This document shows, piece after piece, positions 16,209-25,889 of a stretch of 64,000 bases of DNA. Origin of the DNA: CAUZWH01 sp965247665. Lineage in GTDB: Bacteria > Pseudomonadota > Alphaproteobacteria > SHVV01. Location of the stretch: NCBI GenBank assembly GCA_965247665.1, contig CBDFHH010000005.1, positions 930,001 to 994,000 of the forward strand, read 5' to 3'. How positions within the stretch are numbered: position 1 is the stretch's first letter; each line of letters begins with the position of its first letter. The notes below the pieces were generated by a model, which did no database searches, was not told the origin of the DNA, and worked only from the letters and a program-made list of their open reading frames with translations. The translations under genes and the position numbers were made by a program.

Positions 16209-17798
16209 ATGATCGACCGGGAAACAGCTCAGGAGATCAAGGCGTGGCCGTTCGTTGAGGCCGCCCGTCTGGCGGCGCGCTGCGCCTCGATCCCCGACAA
16301 GGGCTACGTGCTGTTTGAGACGGGGTATGGGCCTTCCGGCCTGCCCCACATCGGCACGTTCGGCGAGGTTGCCCGCACGACGATGGTGCGCCACGCCTTC
16401 ACGGAGCTGTCTGATCTGCCTACGCGCTTGTTCGCCTTTTCCGACGATATGGATGGCCTACGCAGGGTTCCGGCCAACATCCCTAATCGGGACATGGTGG
16501 CCGAGCATCTGGGTAAGCCGCTGACCGCGATCCCGGATCCCTACGAGCAGGCCGAAAGCTACGGTGACGGCATGAACGCGCGGCTGCGCGCGTTCCTCGA
16601 TACCTTCGACTTCGACTACGAATTCGTCAGCGCAACCGAATCCTATCGCTCCGGCCGATTCGACGCCACTCTGGTTGGCGTGCTCGAGCATTACGACGAG
16701 ATTATGGCGGTGGTCCTGCCGACCCTCGGCGCCGAACGTCAGGCCACCTACAGCCCGTTCCTGCCGGTATGCCCGGAGACCGGCGTCGTGCTGCAGGTGC
16801 CGATCGTCGCCCGCGACGTCGACAACAACACCGTGAGCTATCGTGACAGCGACGGAAAGACCGTGGAAGTACCGGTCACTGGCGGCCACTGTAAGCTGCA
16901 ATGGAAGGTCGACTGGGCGATGCGCTGGGTGTCGCTCGATGTCGACTACGAGATGTCGGGCAAGGATCTAATCGATTCGGTCCGGCTTTCGAGCCGCATC
17001 TGCAAGATTCTGGGCGGAACCCCGCCGGAGGGATTTGTCTACGAGCTGTTTCTCGACGAAAACGGTCAAAAAATCTCCAAGTCCCTCGGCAACGGCCTGA
17101 CTATCGACGAATGGCTGCGCTACGCTTCGCCCGAGAGCCTGGCGCTCTATAACTACAATTCGCCGCGCAAAGCCAAACGGCTCTATTTCGACGTGATCCC
17201 GAAGACGGTCGACGATTATCTCGCTCATCTCGCAAAATTCCGTAAGCAGGACGACACGGCGCGACTGGCCAATCCGGTGTGGCACATCCACAGCGGCGAT
17301 CCGCCCGACGAGCACGCGCCCCTAAGCTTCGCCGTCTTGCTCAATCTGGCGAGCGTGGTGAATGCCGACGAGAAGACGGTGCTGTGGGGGTTTATCACCC
17401 GCTACGCCCCCGCCGCGAGTCCGCAGGACAACCCGCTGCTCGACCGCTTGGCCGACTATGCCGTCGTCTACTATCAGGACTTCGTCAAGCCGGCGAAGCG
17501 CTATCGCCCGGCCAGCGAAACCGAAGCGGCGGCGATGGCCGATCTCGCCGACACCCTGGCGGCATTGCCGGCCGGGGCGGAAGCCGAAGCGATCCAGTAC
17601 GAGGTCTACGAGGTTGGCAAGCGGCACGGCTTCGAGGAGCTGCGGGCGTGGTTCAGAGCTTTGTATGAGGTGTTGCTGGGCCAGAGTCAGGGCCCCCGCA
17701 TGGGTTCGTTCATCGCGCTCTATGGCGTGGCGGAAATGGTCACGTTGATTCGTCGCACCCTGGCCGGCGAAGACCTCGGTCAAGCGGCCGAGACCTAA
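16209..17798 (+). CDS. lysS: Lysyl-tRNA synthetase, class I
   Basis: The product has 529 aa. It is a class I (Rossmann) enzyme: the HIGH-type motif is PHIG (46-49) in GPSGLPHIGTFGE and the KMSKS motif is KISKS near residue 288. This is the archaeal-type LysRS1, which many alphaproteobacteria use instead of the class II enzyme. It charges tRNA-Lys and should be essential if no class II copy exists elsewhere. The C-terminal half is the helical anticodon-binding cage. Transcribed alone and divergent from the helicase gene. Confidence 0.95.
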   Translation: MIDRETAQEIKAWPFVEAARLAARCASIPDKGYVLFETGYGPSGLPHIGTFGEVARTTMVRHAFTELSDLPTRLFAFSDDMDGLRRVPANIPNRDMVAEHLGKPLTAIPDPYEQAESYGDGMNARLRAFLDTFDFDYEFVSATESYRSGRFDATLVGVLEHYDEIMAVVLPTLGAERQATYSPFLPVCPETGVVLQVPIVARDVDNNTVSYRDSDGKTVEVPVTGGHCKLQWKVDWAMRWVSLDVDYEMSGKDLIDSVRLSSRICKILGGTPPEGFVYELFLDENGQKISKSLGNGLTIDEWLRYASPESLALYNYNSPRKAKRLYFDVIPKTVDDYLAHLAKFRKQDDTARLANPVWHIHSGDPPDEHAPLSFAVLLNLASVVNADEKTVLWGFITRYAPAASPQDNPLLDRLADYAVVYYQDFVKPAKRYRPASETEAAAMADLADTLAALPAGAEAEAIQYEVYEVGKRHGFEELRAWFRALYEVLLGQSQGPRMGSFIALYGVAEMVTLIRRTLAGEDLGQAAET

Positions 17799-17845
17799 CT
17801 CGGCGTGATCGGAAAATAGCCCGGCGGCGCGGCGATGCGATCGAG

Positions 17846-18009
17846 TCAGCGGCGGACGGCGGCTACGCGACCGAGCTCGAACCCGCCCTCGCGGGCGAAG
17901 TGGGTGCAGCTATGGAGCTCGATGCGCTCGAACGGGATATCGAGCAGGGCGAGCAACGGCCGCACCCCGTAACCGTTGCCCGGGAGAGGGTAGTCACGGT
18001 GGCCAACAT
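17846..18009 (-). pseudogene. Glutathione S-transferase N-terminal remnant
   Basis: An ATG at 18009 follows an excellent AGGAGGAG. Right after it the reading frame must shift to give GHRDYPLPGNGYGVRPLL and then ALLDIPFERIEL. That is the thioredoxin-fold opening of a GST (compare the usual pattern hPlSxNxxKVRlLL-x-L-gIPyE). The frame then decays (HSCTHFAREGG) and stops at 17846. The roughly 150 residues of the helical GST domain are missing. The gene is both frameshifted and truncated. Confidence 0.65.
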
Positions 18010-18062
18010 GGGTTCTTCTCCTCCTGCAACGCAGCCATCGAGCCGCCTCTGCCATAGTTGAA

Positions 18063-18746
18063 ATGTGTGGCCGCTTCAAACGCTCGATGACCTGGGCCGA
18101 GTATCACGCCTATCTCGGCCTTAACATACCGACGCCCAACGCTCCGCCGCGCTACAACATCGCTCCGACCGACGAGGTCTATGTCGTCCGCAAGTCAAGA
18201 GATGGCGACCAATGCGAGCTGGTCGCCGTGCGCTGGGGGCTGGTGCCCTACTGGTCCAAGGATCGCAAGTCGGCGGCCAGGAACATCAACGCCCGTGCCG
18301 CAACGATCGACCGGAAGCCCACGTTCCGGGAGGCATTCGCGCGCCGCCCGTGCCTGGTGCTGGCCGACGGCTTCTACGAATGGCGCAAGGAGGGCAGGGT
18401 GCGCCAGCCCTACATGATCACCCTGAGCGACGGCGGGCCGTTCAGCTTCGCCGGCCTGTGGGAGCGCTGGCGCCTGGCCGATGGCAATGAGGAGGTGCTG
18501 GAGACTTGCACGATCATCACCACCAACGCCAATGAGAGCCTGCGCGGCATCCATCCGCGGATGCCCGTCATCCTGCAGCCGGGCGCTCATGACATCTGGC
18601 TCGATCGTGACGACGTGACCGCCCGCAAACAATTGCTGCGGCCATTGCCTGACGAACTCGTCGCGATTACCCGCGTCAGCACACGCGTCAACAGCGTCGC
18701 CAACGACGACGATACCTGTATGGAACCGGAGTCGACGCTGCTCTAG
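18063..18746 (+). CDS. SOS-response-associated peptidase (SRAP, YedK/HMCES type)
   Basis: The product has 227 aa. The catalytic C2 follows the initiator Met (MCGRF). Other active-site residues are N76 (NINARAAT), E106 (DGFYEW) and H164 (LRGIHPRMP). The family forms a thiazolidine crosslink with abasic sites in single-stranded DNA and so shields them from strand breakage. Length and motifs are complete. It starts next to the GST remnant and is otherwise unlinked to repair genes, although the DinG-type helicase is near. Confidence 0.95.
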   Translation: MCGRFKRSMTWAEYHAYLGLNIPTPNAPPRYNIAPTDEVYVVRKSRDGDQCELVAVRWGLVPYWSKDRKSAARNINARAATIDRKPTFREAFARRPCLVLADGFYEWRKEGRVRQPYMITLSDGGPFSFAGLWERWRLADGNEEVLETCTIITTNANESLRGIHPRMPVILQPGAHDIWLDRDDVTARKQLLRPLPDELVAITRVSTRVNSVANDDDTCMEPESTLL

Positions 18747-18992
18747 CGCCGCCGCAAATCCGGTTTGGGTGTTGGCCAGAATCCACAGCCGACTCGGCGT
18801 CGGCGACAAACGAACGATACCGCGACGCGTCTGTCACGACGGGCCTACACCCCGGCGAGCGGCGCCGATTCGTCCCATCGCCGTAGAAAGGAATGCCGAT
18901 TCCGAACCGTCGACCGGGATGGCGGCGTCGACACGTCCCGCAGAGACGACTTTTGCTTGCCGCTGGATTGCGAACCTGCCAAACGTCGCGCC

Positions 18993-20054
18993 GTGGACTT
19001 CTATCGGCTGGTCGGACCTCTGCTCGGGCTGCTCGACCCCGAGACCGCGCACGGCTTGACCCTGCGTGCGCTCGAGGCCGGTCTCATACCGGCCGCGCGC
19101 GATGCCGACTCGCCGCGCCTGGCGGTCAACCTTTGGGGCAAGCACTTTGCCAATCCGGTTGGGCTCGCGGCCGGCTTCGACAAGGATGCACGCGTCGTCG
19201 AGAGGATGCTGGGGCTGGGTTTCGGTTTTGTCGAAACCGGGACCGTGACGCCCAATCCGCAGCCGGGAAATCCGAAACCTCGCATCTTCCGGCTACGGCG
19301 CGACCGCGCGGTGATCAACCGGCTCGGTTTCAACAGCGGGGGCCTCGAGGCGTTCGTGGCTCGGCTCGCCGACCGCCCGCGCGGCGGCGGCGTGGTTGGC
19401 GGCAATGTGGGCGCCAACCGGGGCAGTGCGGACCCGATCGAGGACTACGCGATTGGCTTTCGCGCCATGCAAGAGCTGGTCGATTACATCACCGTCAACG
19501 TTTCCTCGCCGAACACGCCGGGCCTGCGCGACCTTCAGCAGCATGACTCGCTGGCGCGGTTGCTCGACCGGCTGGTCAATATCCGTGCCGAGGCCGAGGG
19601 CGGCGGGGTGCCCATCCTGGTCAAGATCGCGCCCGATCTCGAAGACGAGGGGGTCGTGGCGATTGCCGATGTCGTGCTCGACAAGCAGATCGACGGAGTC
19701 ATTGTCAGCAACACTACAAGCGCGCGTAACGTTGACCTGCGCAGCCGCCATCGTCGCCAAACCGGCGGCCTCAGCGGGGCACCTCTGTTGGCGCCGTCGA
19801 CGGCGCTGCTGGCCGAGATCTATCGCCTCACCGGAGGGCGTATTCCGCTGATCGGGGTCGGCGGAGTCGCCTCGGGCGCGGATGCCTACGTAAAAATCCG
19901 CGCCGGTGCATCGCTTATTCAGCTTTATACTGCGCTGATCTATGAGGGACCGGGTCTGATTTCCAGGATCAAGAGCGAACTCGACGGGTGCCTCATGCGC
20001 GACGGCATCGACAACATCGCTGCCGCCGTCGGCATGGACGTCGCTGAGGTTTGA
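18993..20054 (+). CDS. pyrD: Dihydroorotate dehydrogenase (quinone), class 2
   Basis: A GTG at 18993 gives 353 aa starting MDFYRLVGPLLGLLDPE, the helical membrane-association segment that defines class 2 enzymes; the longer frame adds unrelated sequence. Motifs: GLAAGFDKD (FMN phosphate region), NRLGFNSGG, NVSSPNTPGLRDLQ with the catalytic Ser of class 2, and GVGGVASGADAYVKIRAGASLIQLYT near the C-terminus. It oxidises dihydroorotate to orotate in pyrimidine synthesis and passes electrons to quinone at the inner membrane. Confidence 0.95.
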   Translation: MDFYRLVGPLLGLLDPETAHGLTLRALEAGLIPAARDADSPRLAVNLWGKHFANPVGLAAGFDKDARVVERMLGLGFGFVETGTVTPNPQPGNPKPRIFRLRRDRAVINRLGFNSGGLEAFVARLADRPRGGGVVGGNVGANRGSADPIEDYAIGFRAMQELVDYITVNVSSPNTPGLRDLQQHDSLARLLDRLVNIRAEAEGGGVPILVKIAPDLEDEGVVAIADVVLDKQIDGVIVSNTTSARNVDLRSRHRRQTGGLSGAPLLAPSTALLAEIYRLTGGRIPLIGVGGVASGADAYVKIRAGASLIQLYTALIYEGPGLISRIKSELDGCLMRDGIDNIAAAVGMDVAEV

Positions 20055-20232
20055 CATAGCCTCGATGCTCGTATGCTTTCTGCACGTCATGTTGATCGCG
20101 GCTACGCGGGGCTCGCCTATGTCGTGGCGACCGGGTTCACGCGCTGGTCCACATCAATGATCCCAGCGACGCCATGAAGCGCGTCGGCATAGCGCTCGTC
20201 GCCGCGAAGGTCGAGATCGAGTCCGGACCCTG

Positions 20233-21120
20233 ATGCCGGCGCAGGCTTCGGATTGGATCCCGGTGATTGCCGGGATCGGCGATTGGGCTGACCGTTACGA
20301 TGCGGCGATCCTCGATTTGTGGGGTGTAATCCACAACGGTCTCGCGGCCTATCCCGCGGCACCGGACTGCCTGGCTCGGATGCGCGACGCCGGCATGCAG
20401 ATCCTGTTCCTGTCGAACGCGCCGCGGCGCTCGAAAGAGGTGGTCAAGCGGCTCACCGAGCTCGGCATCGCCCGCGAGTGCTACGACCACATCATCACCT
20501 CAGGCGATCTTGTGCGCGACGCGCTTACCGCGCGCGACGATCCGTTCTACGCCGACCTCGGGCGCGACTACTACCGGCTCGGCCCGGAGCGCGATTGGGG
20601 CCTCATGGAGGACATGGAATACCGCGCGGTCGAGTTTGAACAGGCGACGTTCATCGTCAACACCGGACTGTTCGATGACGAAACCGAAACCGTCGCCGCG
20701 TACCAGGATTTCATGACTGCGGCGCTGACCCGCGAGCTGCCGATGGTGTGCGTCAATCCCGACCATTCGGTAATGCGCGGCGAGCTCCTGCTGCCCTGCG
20801 CCGGCGCGCTGGCGGAAATCTATGAAAGCCGCGGCGGTCCCACCTCGTACCGCGGTAAGCCCCATCCTGCGGCTTACCAGGCCTGCTTTGCAGCGTTCGG
20901 CGGCGTCGATCGTAGCCGTATTCTGGCGGTCGGCGATTCGCTTCGTACGGATATTGCCGGCGCACAGGGCGTCGGTGTCGACGCGGTGTTCGTCACCTCG
21001 GGAATTCATGCCGACGCCGTGGACGGGGCCGGGCCGGACCCCGACATGGCAGCGATCGTCCAGGCCTGCGAAGAGGACAACGCGGCCCCGATCGCGGTGA
21101 TGACCCATCTGGCGTGGTAG
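20233..21120 (+). CDS. HAD-superfamily class IIA hydrolase (TIGR01459-like)
   Basis: The product has 295 aa. The nucleophile motif is AILDLWGVIHNG near residue 25: an Asp with Leu-Trp in place of the second Asp, typical of this alphaproteobacterial HAD family. LFLSNAPRRSKEV gives motif II, KPHPAAYQACF motif III, and VGDSLRTDIAGAQGVGVD motif IV. It probably acts as a sugar-phosphate or nucleotide phosphatase. The ATG overlaps the TGA of a short upstream frame (LVHINDPSDAMKRVGIALV...) that looks like the tail of a lost gene. Confidence 0.88.
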   Translation: MPAQASDWIPVIAGIGDWADRYDAAILDLWGVIHNGLAAYPAAPDCLARMRDAGMQILFLSNAPRRSKEVVKRLTELGIARECYDHIITSGDLVRDALTARDDPFYADLGRDYYRLGPERDWGLMEDMEYRAVEFEQATFIVNTGLFDDETETVAAYQDFMTAALTRELPMVCVNPDHSVMRGELLLPCAGALAEIYESRGGPTSYRGKPHPAAYQACFAAFGGVDRSRILAVGDSLRTDIAGAQGVGVDAVFVTSGIHADAVDGAGPDPDMAAIVQACEEDNAAPIAVMTHLAW

Positions 21121-21415
21121 GAGCCCTCGCCCACACCCCCGCCCTCTCCCGGACGCAAGCGGGGGAAGTCCCGCGCGCAACGGCGCTACCGTTTCAACTG
21201 GAGACGCTTTGCCGGCGCGATAAGCACCGGGGTGCTGAAGGCCGGTAAATCCTTCAACTGCGGCCACTTCTGCCGGGGGGGGGGCTCATTCTCGACAGGA
21301 TACTCGCGGCGCGATCGGCCGCCGGTGATGGCACGGCGGCCGAAAATCGGTCAAGATATCCCGAGACCGGGATCGCGATTGGATCCTCGGCATAGAAGCG
21401 AGGGAGGAAACGGAA
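21121..21415 (+). other. Leader region of the ABC/catabolic operon
   Basis: These 295 bp lie between the HAD gene and the first operon gene. They hold no coding sequence I can support. They contain a G10 homopolymer (21275-21284), and AGGGAGGAAACGGA immediately before the ATG at 21416 is a strong ribosome-binding site. A promoter for the long operon is expected here, but I see no clear -35/-10 pair. Confidence 0.5.
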
Positions 21416-22981
21416 ATGAACGCTATTCACTACTTGAAACGTTGCGGCGCTGTTCTCGGCCTGAGCGCGGCGCTAGGCCTGACCGCCGCATCGGCCGCCC
21501 AATCCCAGACCCTACGAACAAGCATCCTGGCCGACCCGGCCATGGTTGACCCGATTACATTCTCGGAATTGATCGCGGCCGATGTCATGGAGAGCATTTA
21601 CGAGGCGTTCACCGGGACCGATGCCGACGGAAACATCATTCCCGAGCTGGCGCTGTCTTGGCGAGCCCACGATGACAATCTCGGCTGGCGCTTCAATCTG
21701 CGTCGGGGTGTCAAGTTCCACAGTGGCCGGGATTTCACCGCGAAGGACGTGAAATGGACCTTCGAGCAGCTTCTGCTACCCGGAAACAAGGGTGGTCTCA
21801 ATACGCGCTATCTCGGCTCGGTCGTCGGCGCGAAAGACCTCCGGGACGGCAAGGCTATGGATCTCGCCGGAGTCCGGATCGTCGATGACTACACGATCGA
21901 CGTACGCCTTACTCAACCCGATGTGCTGTTTCCGATCTATCCGACCTGGTTCATGGACAGCGGCATCGTCGAAGAACACGGCGCCGATTGGGCGACAAAG
22001 GCATCCGCGGGCACCGGTCCCTTCAAGTTCGTGGAATGGAACCGGGGACGGAACGTCAAGTTGGCGGCGCATAACGACTATTGGGGTGAAGGACCGTTCA
22101 TTGACGAGGTCGACTTCCTGGTCGTGCCGAGCGAAGACACCGCGATTTCGATGTACGAAGCCGGTGAGCTGGACATGATCTATGTGCTGGCGCTGACCGG
22201 CCGCCGCCTGCTCAGAGATGAGCGGTTCAAGGATGAGCTGGTGCTCGTGCCCGCGGCGCAGATCTAGTATCTGGGCTTGACTCAGAATCTCTATGAACCG
22301 TTCAGGGATGCGCGAGTCCGCGAAGCGGTCTGCATTTCGATCGATCGTGACGGGATGGTGCGGGGTCTCTACGGCGGCGCCGCCTTCCCACTATACGGAC
22401 AGGTGACCCAGGGCGTCGCCGGCTACAACCCGAATCTGAAGACGATCCCCTACGATCCGGATCGCGCACGGCAGCTGATCGCCGAAGCCGGCTACCCCGA
22501 TGGTGAAGGCCTGCCGCCGATAAAGGTAACCAGCACCCAGTTGCGCAAGGATGAGGTGACCTACTTCGCCAATCAATTCAAGACGGTTCTCGGTATGCCG
22601 ACTGAAGTCGAAATCGTGGAACGTGGCAGTCACATCAAGAGGATGAACGCGGGCGAGGTGGCGCTGTTCCCATGGGGCTGGACCGCCGGATATCCCGACG
22701 CGATGTATTTCTTGTCGCAGGTTTGGTACGGGCCCAGCCCCTACAATCGGTCACGCTGGCAGGATGACGAGTTTGATGCCTTGATCGAGCAAGCTCAACG
22801 GACGCCAGACAACAACGAACGCTATGCGCTGTACAACCAGGCCGAACAGATCCTGCTGAACGATTGGGGTACGTGTCCGACCACCGTCCGCATGCAGATT
22901 GCCGCCGTGAAGCCGAACGTGACCGGTATTGCGCTGACGCCGTTCCGGTTTCTGCCGTTCAACGCGGTGAAGATCCAATAA
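21416..22981 (+). pseudogene. ABC transporter substrate-binding protein (family 5), interrupted by an in-frame amber codon
   Basis: Two segments in one frame (21416-22267 and 22268-22981) form a complete 521-codon peptide/opine-type binding protein, split only by a TAG at 22265-22267. The N-terminus is a Sec signal peptide ending in SAAQSQ. DPITFSELIAADVMESIYE and WRFNLRRGVKFHSGRDFTA are family-5 hallmarks. After the TAG, YLGLTQNLYEPFRDARVREA is the conserved second-domain entry. The codon may have been TGG before Tyr. Either the gene is inactive, the codon is read through, or the base is an assembly error. All downstream operon genes are intact. Confidence 0.85.
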
Positions 22982-23008
22982 TCGGACGCCGCTCGGGAGG
23001 CGGCGCCG

Positions 23009-23947
23009 GTGCTGACATATGCGGTGCGGCGGGTACTGGGACTATTCCCGGTGCTCGCCGCCGCCGTCGTCCTGACATTTTTCGCCAATCAGTTCGTCCC
23101 CGGCGATCCGATTCTGATCCTGCTGAGCGATCAATCCGGCGATCCGGCGCTGGAAGCGCGGCTCCGCGCCGATTACGGGCTCGACCGACCGCTTTGGATA
23201 CAGTTCGCCAGCTATGTGGGGGAGATGTTTCGCGGCACGTTCGGCATGTCCTTCCGTTTCGCCAACGTACCGGTGATCGATGTCGTTTCTACCGGGCTCG
23301 CCATCAGTCCGATCCTGGCGGGGTCAGCCCTGTTTTTGGCGGTCCCCCTCGGCATTGTCCTTGGCACGTTTGCGGCCCTGCGGCGAGACACCGTTGCGGA
23401 CACCGCCGTCATTGTTGTCCTGGTTGCCGGGATATCAATTCCCAATTTCGCGATGGCCGCTTTCCTGGTGTTTGCTTTCGCGATCAAGCTCAATGTCGTT
23501 CCGGTAGCGGGCTGGGGATCGATCGAACAAGCGGTGCTGCCGGTCATCATCTTGGCGATCCCACCGACCGCGTACATCGCGCGCCTCAGCCGAACCTACA
23601 TGCTGGAGGTGTTGCAGCAGGACTACATCCGCACCGCGCGGGCAAAGGGTTTGCGGGAGCGCCTCGTTATCTATCGGCATGCCCTCCGCAACACGCTCGT
23701 GCCCCTGCTCACGACCATAGGCATCATCTTCGGTGGACTTTTAAGCGGTACCTTCGTGGTCGAGACGATCTTTAACATCCCGGGTCTCGGCAGCATGGCC
23801 ATTCAGTCCATATTCGCGCGGGATTACCCGGTGACGATGACGATCGTGTTGATGTTCACGTTCTTTTATGCCGGAACCAACCTGATCGTCGACCTTCTGT
23901 ACGGACTGATCGATCCGCGCATCCGTCTCGGTCAAGCCAAGGCGTAA
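23009..23947 (+). CDS. ABC transporter permease, DppB/OppB type
   Basis: The product has 312 aa. The GTG start at 23009 lies 8 nt after GGGAGG. N-terminal MLTYAVRRVLGLFPVL is the first helix and FVPGDP is the characteristic extracytoplasmic motif of DppB. The EAA loop reads DYIRTARAKGLRERLVIYRHALRN (within 210-233), the contact site for the ATPases. Six membrane helices. It pairs with the permease gene 5 bp downstream to form the inner-membrane channel of a peptide/opine/nickel-class importer. The substrate is unknown. Confidence 0.93.
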   Translation: MLTYAVRRVLGLFPVLAAAVVLTFFANQFVPGDPILILLSDQSGDPALEARLRADYGLDRPLWIQFASYVGEMFRGTFGMSFRFANVPVIDVVSTGLAISPILAGSALFLAVPLGIVLGTFAALRRDTVADTAVIVVLVAGISIPNFAMAAFLVFAFAIKLNVVPVAGWGSIEQAVLPVIILAIPPTAYIARLSRTYMLEVLQQDYIRTARAKGLRERLVIYRHALRNTLVPLLTTIGIIFGGLLSGTFVVETIFNIPGLGSMAIQSIFARDYPVTMTIVLMFTFFYAGTNLIVDLLYGLIDPRIRLGQAKA

Positions 23948-23952
23948 CGTGG

Positions 23953-24852
23953 ATGACAACGGCCGATTTCGGTGAGGATCAGGCGGTCGGGGCGATCGAC
24001 GAGCCAACATTCGACACCAGATCCGATTTCTGGATCCGCTTCCGGCGCAATCGCAACGCGATGATCGGCACCGTGATCGTTATCGTGGTGACACTTGTCG
24101 CGGTGTTCGCCCCCTGGATTGCGCCGCATGACCATGAACAAGTCAACATGCTCGCAGTCTGGAGCCTGCCGGATTCGAGTTATCTGTTGGGTGGAGACGG
24201 CCTCGGCCGCGACATCTTGAGCCGGATAATCGTCGGTGCCCGGGTTTCCCTTCTGGTCGCCGGTTCGGTGCTCGCGATCACTCTCTCCTTCGGCATCTGC
24301 GTCGGCATGGTCGCCGGCTATTTCGGCGGCTGGGCGGAAACCCTGATCATGCGGACCGTGGATATCATTTTCGCGTTCCCGGAGCTGATCCTGGCTATCC
24401 TGGTTGCCGCCGTCCTGGGACCCGGCAAACTCACCGTCGTAATCGCCTTGTCTCTGGTCTGGTGGCCCGGCGTCGCACGCCTGACACGCTCGCTCGTCCT
24501 GTCCTGGAAAAACGAGTTGTTCGTCGACGCGGCCATTGCCTGCGGGACCAAACCGTATCGCATCATGATCCGACACTTGCTGCCGAACATCGTGGCCCCG
24601 ATCATCGTCCGCGCGTCGATCGGCGTCGGCTTCATCATCATGGCCGAGGCGACGCTCAGCTTTCTCGGCATCGGCGTGCAGGAACCCGAGCCCACCTGGG
24701 GCGGAATGATCCGGGATGGACTTATCGCCCTGCGGACGGAGCCGTACATGGCACTGTTTGGGAGCCTGGCGCTCGGTATCACGATCATCGGCTTCAACAT
24801 GCTGGGCGACGGCCTGCGCGATTTGCTCGATCCGCGGATCCGTGAACGATGA
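23953..24852 (+). CDS. ABC transporter permease, DppC/OppC type
   Basis: The product has 299 aa. The N-terminal cytoplasmic FWIRFRRNRNAMIG followed by a long helix is typical of DppC. LLGGDGLGRDILSRIIVGARVSL near residues 77-99 is the family signature. The EAA loop is DAAIACGTKPYRIMIRHLLPN. The stop overlaps the ATG of the next ATPase gene by 4 bp (ATGA), so translation is coupled. It is the second channel subunit with the product of the preceding gene. Confidence 0.93.
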   Translation: MTTADFGEDQAVGAIDEPTFDTRSDFWIRFRRNRNAMIGTVIVIVVTLVAVFAPWIAPHDHEQVNMLAVWSLPDSSYLLGGDGLGRDILSRIIVGARVSLLVAGSVLAITLSFGICVGMVAGYFGGWAETLIMRTVDIIFAFPELILAILVAAVLGPGKLTVVIALSLVWWPGVARLTRSLVLSWKNELFVDAAIACGTKPYRIMIRHLLPNIVAPIIVRASIGVGFIIMAEATLSFLGIGVQEPEPTWGGMIRDGLIALRTEPYMALFGSLALGITIIGFNMLGDGLRDLLDPRIRER

Positions 24853-25889
24853 GCACTGCCGCCGAAAACCGTCAGTCGGCAACGCCGGGAGAGACGCAGA
24901 ACCCTGTCGTCGATGTCAATGGTTTGGGGGTCTCGTTTGCGACCTTGCGCGGTCGGTTGCCGGTTCTCGAGGATGTGAGTTTCAGCATCCAGCCCGGGGA
25001 AATCGTCGGCCTGGTCGGCGAGAGTGGGTCCGGCAAATCCGTTACGGCCCTGGCACTGATGGGGCTGCTTGGTCAGGAGGGGCGGGTCGATAGCGGCACC
25101 ATCAGCCTCGACGGGCAAGATCTTCGGGCGTTGAACAATCAGCAGATGCTGGCGATCCGGGGTCGGGAGATCTCGATGGTCTTTCAGGAACCCATGACCA
25201 GCCTCAATCCCGTGTACACGGTGGGGTTTCAAATCGCGGAAGTCCTCATCGAGCATTTCGGACAGAGGCGTCGCGCGGCGCTCGCACAGGCCGCCGAACT
25301 CATGAAGATCGTCGGCATACCGGATGCGCACCGCCGGGTGCACGACTATCCGCATCAATTATCCGGGGGAATGCGGCAACGAGTCATGATCGCCATGGCG
25401 ATGGCGTGCCAGCCCAAGCTCCTCATCGCCGACGAGCCGACAACGGCCCTCGACGTGACGATCCAGGCGCAGATCCTTGATCTTCTGCGCGAGCTGCGCG
25501 ACCAATTCGGAACCGCAGTTCTGATGATTACCCACGATATGGGTGTCATTGCCAGTGTCGTGCAGCGCGTCATCGTTATGTATGCGGGTCATGTCGTGGA
25601 AGTTGCGCCTGTCGAGGACCTTTTTTCGATACCGGCGCATCCCTATACGCGTTTGCTCCTGCGCTCGATCCCGCGGGTTCAGCAGAAACGAGCGCAGCTT
25701 GAATCGATCAGCGGCACGCCGCCCTCACCGACCGAGTTCCCTACAGGTTGCCGCTTCCATCCCCGCTGCCCCGATGCCCTTGAGACGTGTCGCGGTCAGT
25801 TGCCGGTGCTCGACGGGCATGGCGTTGACCGCGCCGTGCGATGTTGGCGCGCCGGCGAAAAGGACTTGCAATCGGCCCTGCCGGCATGA
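24849..25889 (+). CDS. ABC transporter ATP-binding protein, DppD/OppD type
   Basis: The product has 346 aa. Walker A is GESGSGKS, signature LSGGMRQR, Walker B LLIADEPTTALD, switch His in MITHDMGV. The C-terminal oligopeptide-transporter extension is present (FPTGCRFHPRCPDALE, then Cys-rich residues that in relatives bind an Fe-S cluster). It powers the importer from the cytoplasmic side together with the DppF partner. ATGA overlaps on both sides show tight coupling. Confidence 0.95.
   Translation: MSTAAENRQSATPGETQNPVVDVNGLGVSFATLRGRLPVLEDVSFSIQPGEIVGLVGESGSGKSVTALALMGLLGQEGRVDSGTISLDGQDLRALNNQQMLAIRGREISMVFQEPMTSLNPVYTVGFQIAEVLIEHFGQRRRAALAQAAELMKIVGIPDAHRRVHDYPHQLSGGMRQRVMIAMAMACQPKLLIADEPTTALDVTIQAQILDLLRELRDQFGTAVLMITHDMGVIASVVQRVIVMYAGHVVEVAPVEDLFSIPAHPYTRLLLRSIPRVQQKRAQLESISGTPPSPTEFPTGCRFHPRCPDALETCRGQLPVLDGHGVDRAVRCWRAGEKDLQSALPA

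Noticed and set aside
22265..22267. Pyrrolysine or other recoded amber codon
   Set aside because: Many genes in the window end normally in TAG, and no pyl-type genes are seen, so general recoding of TAG is unlikely.
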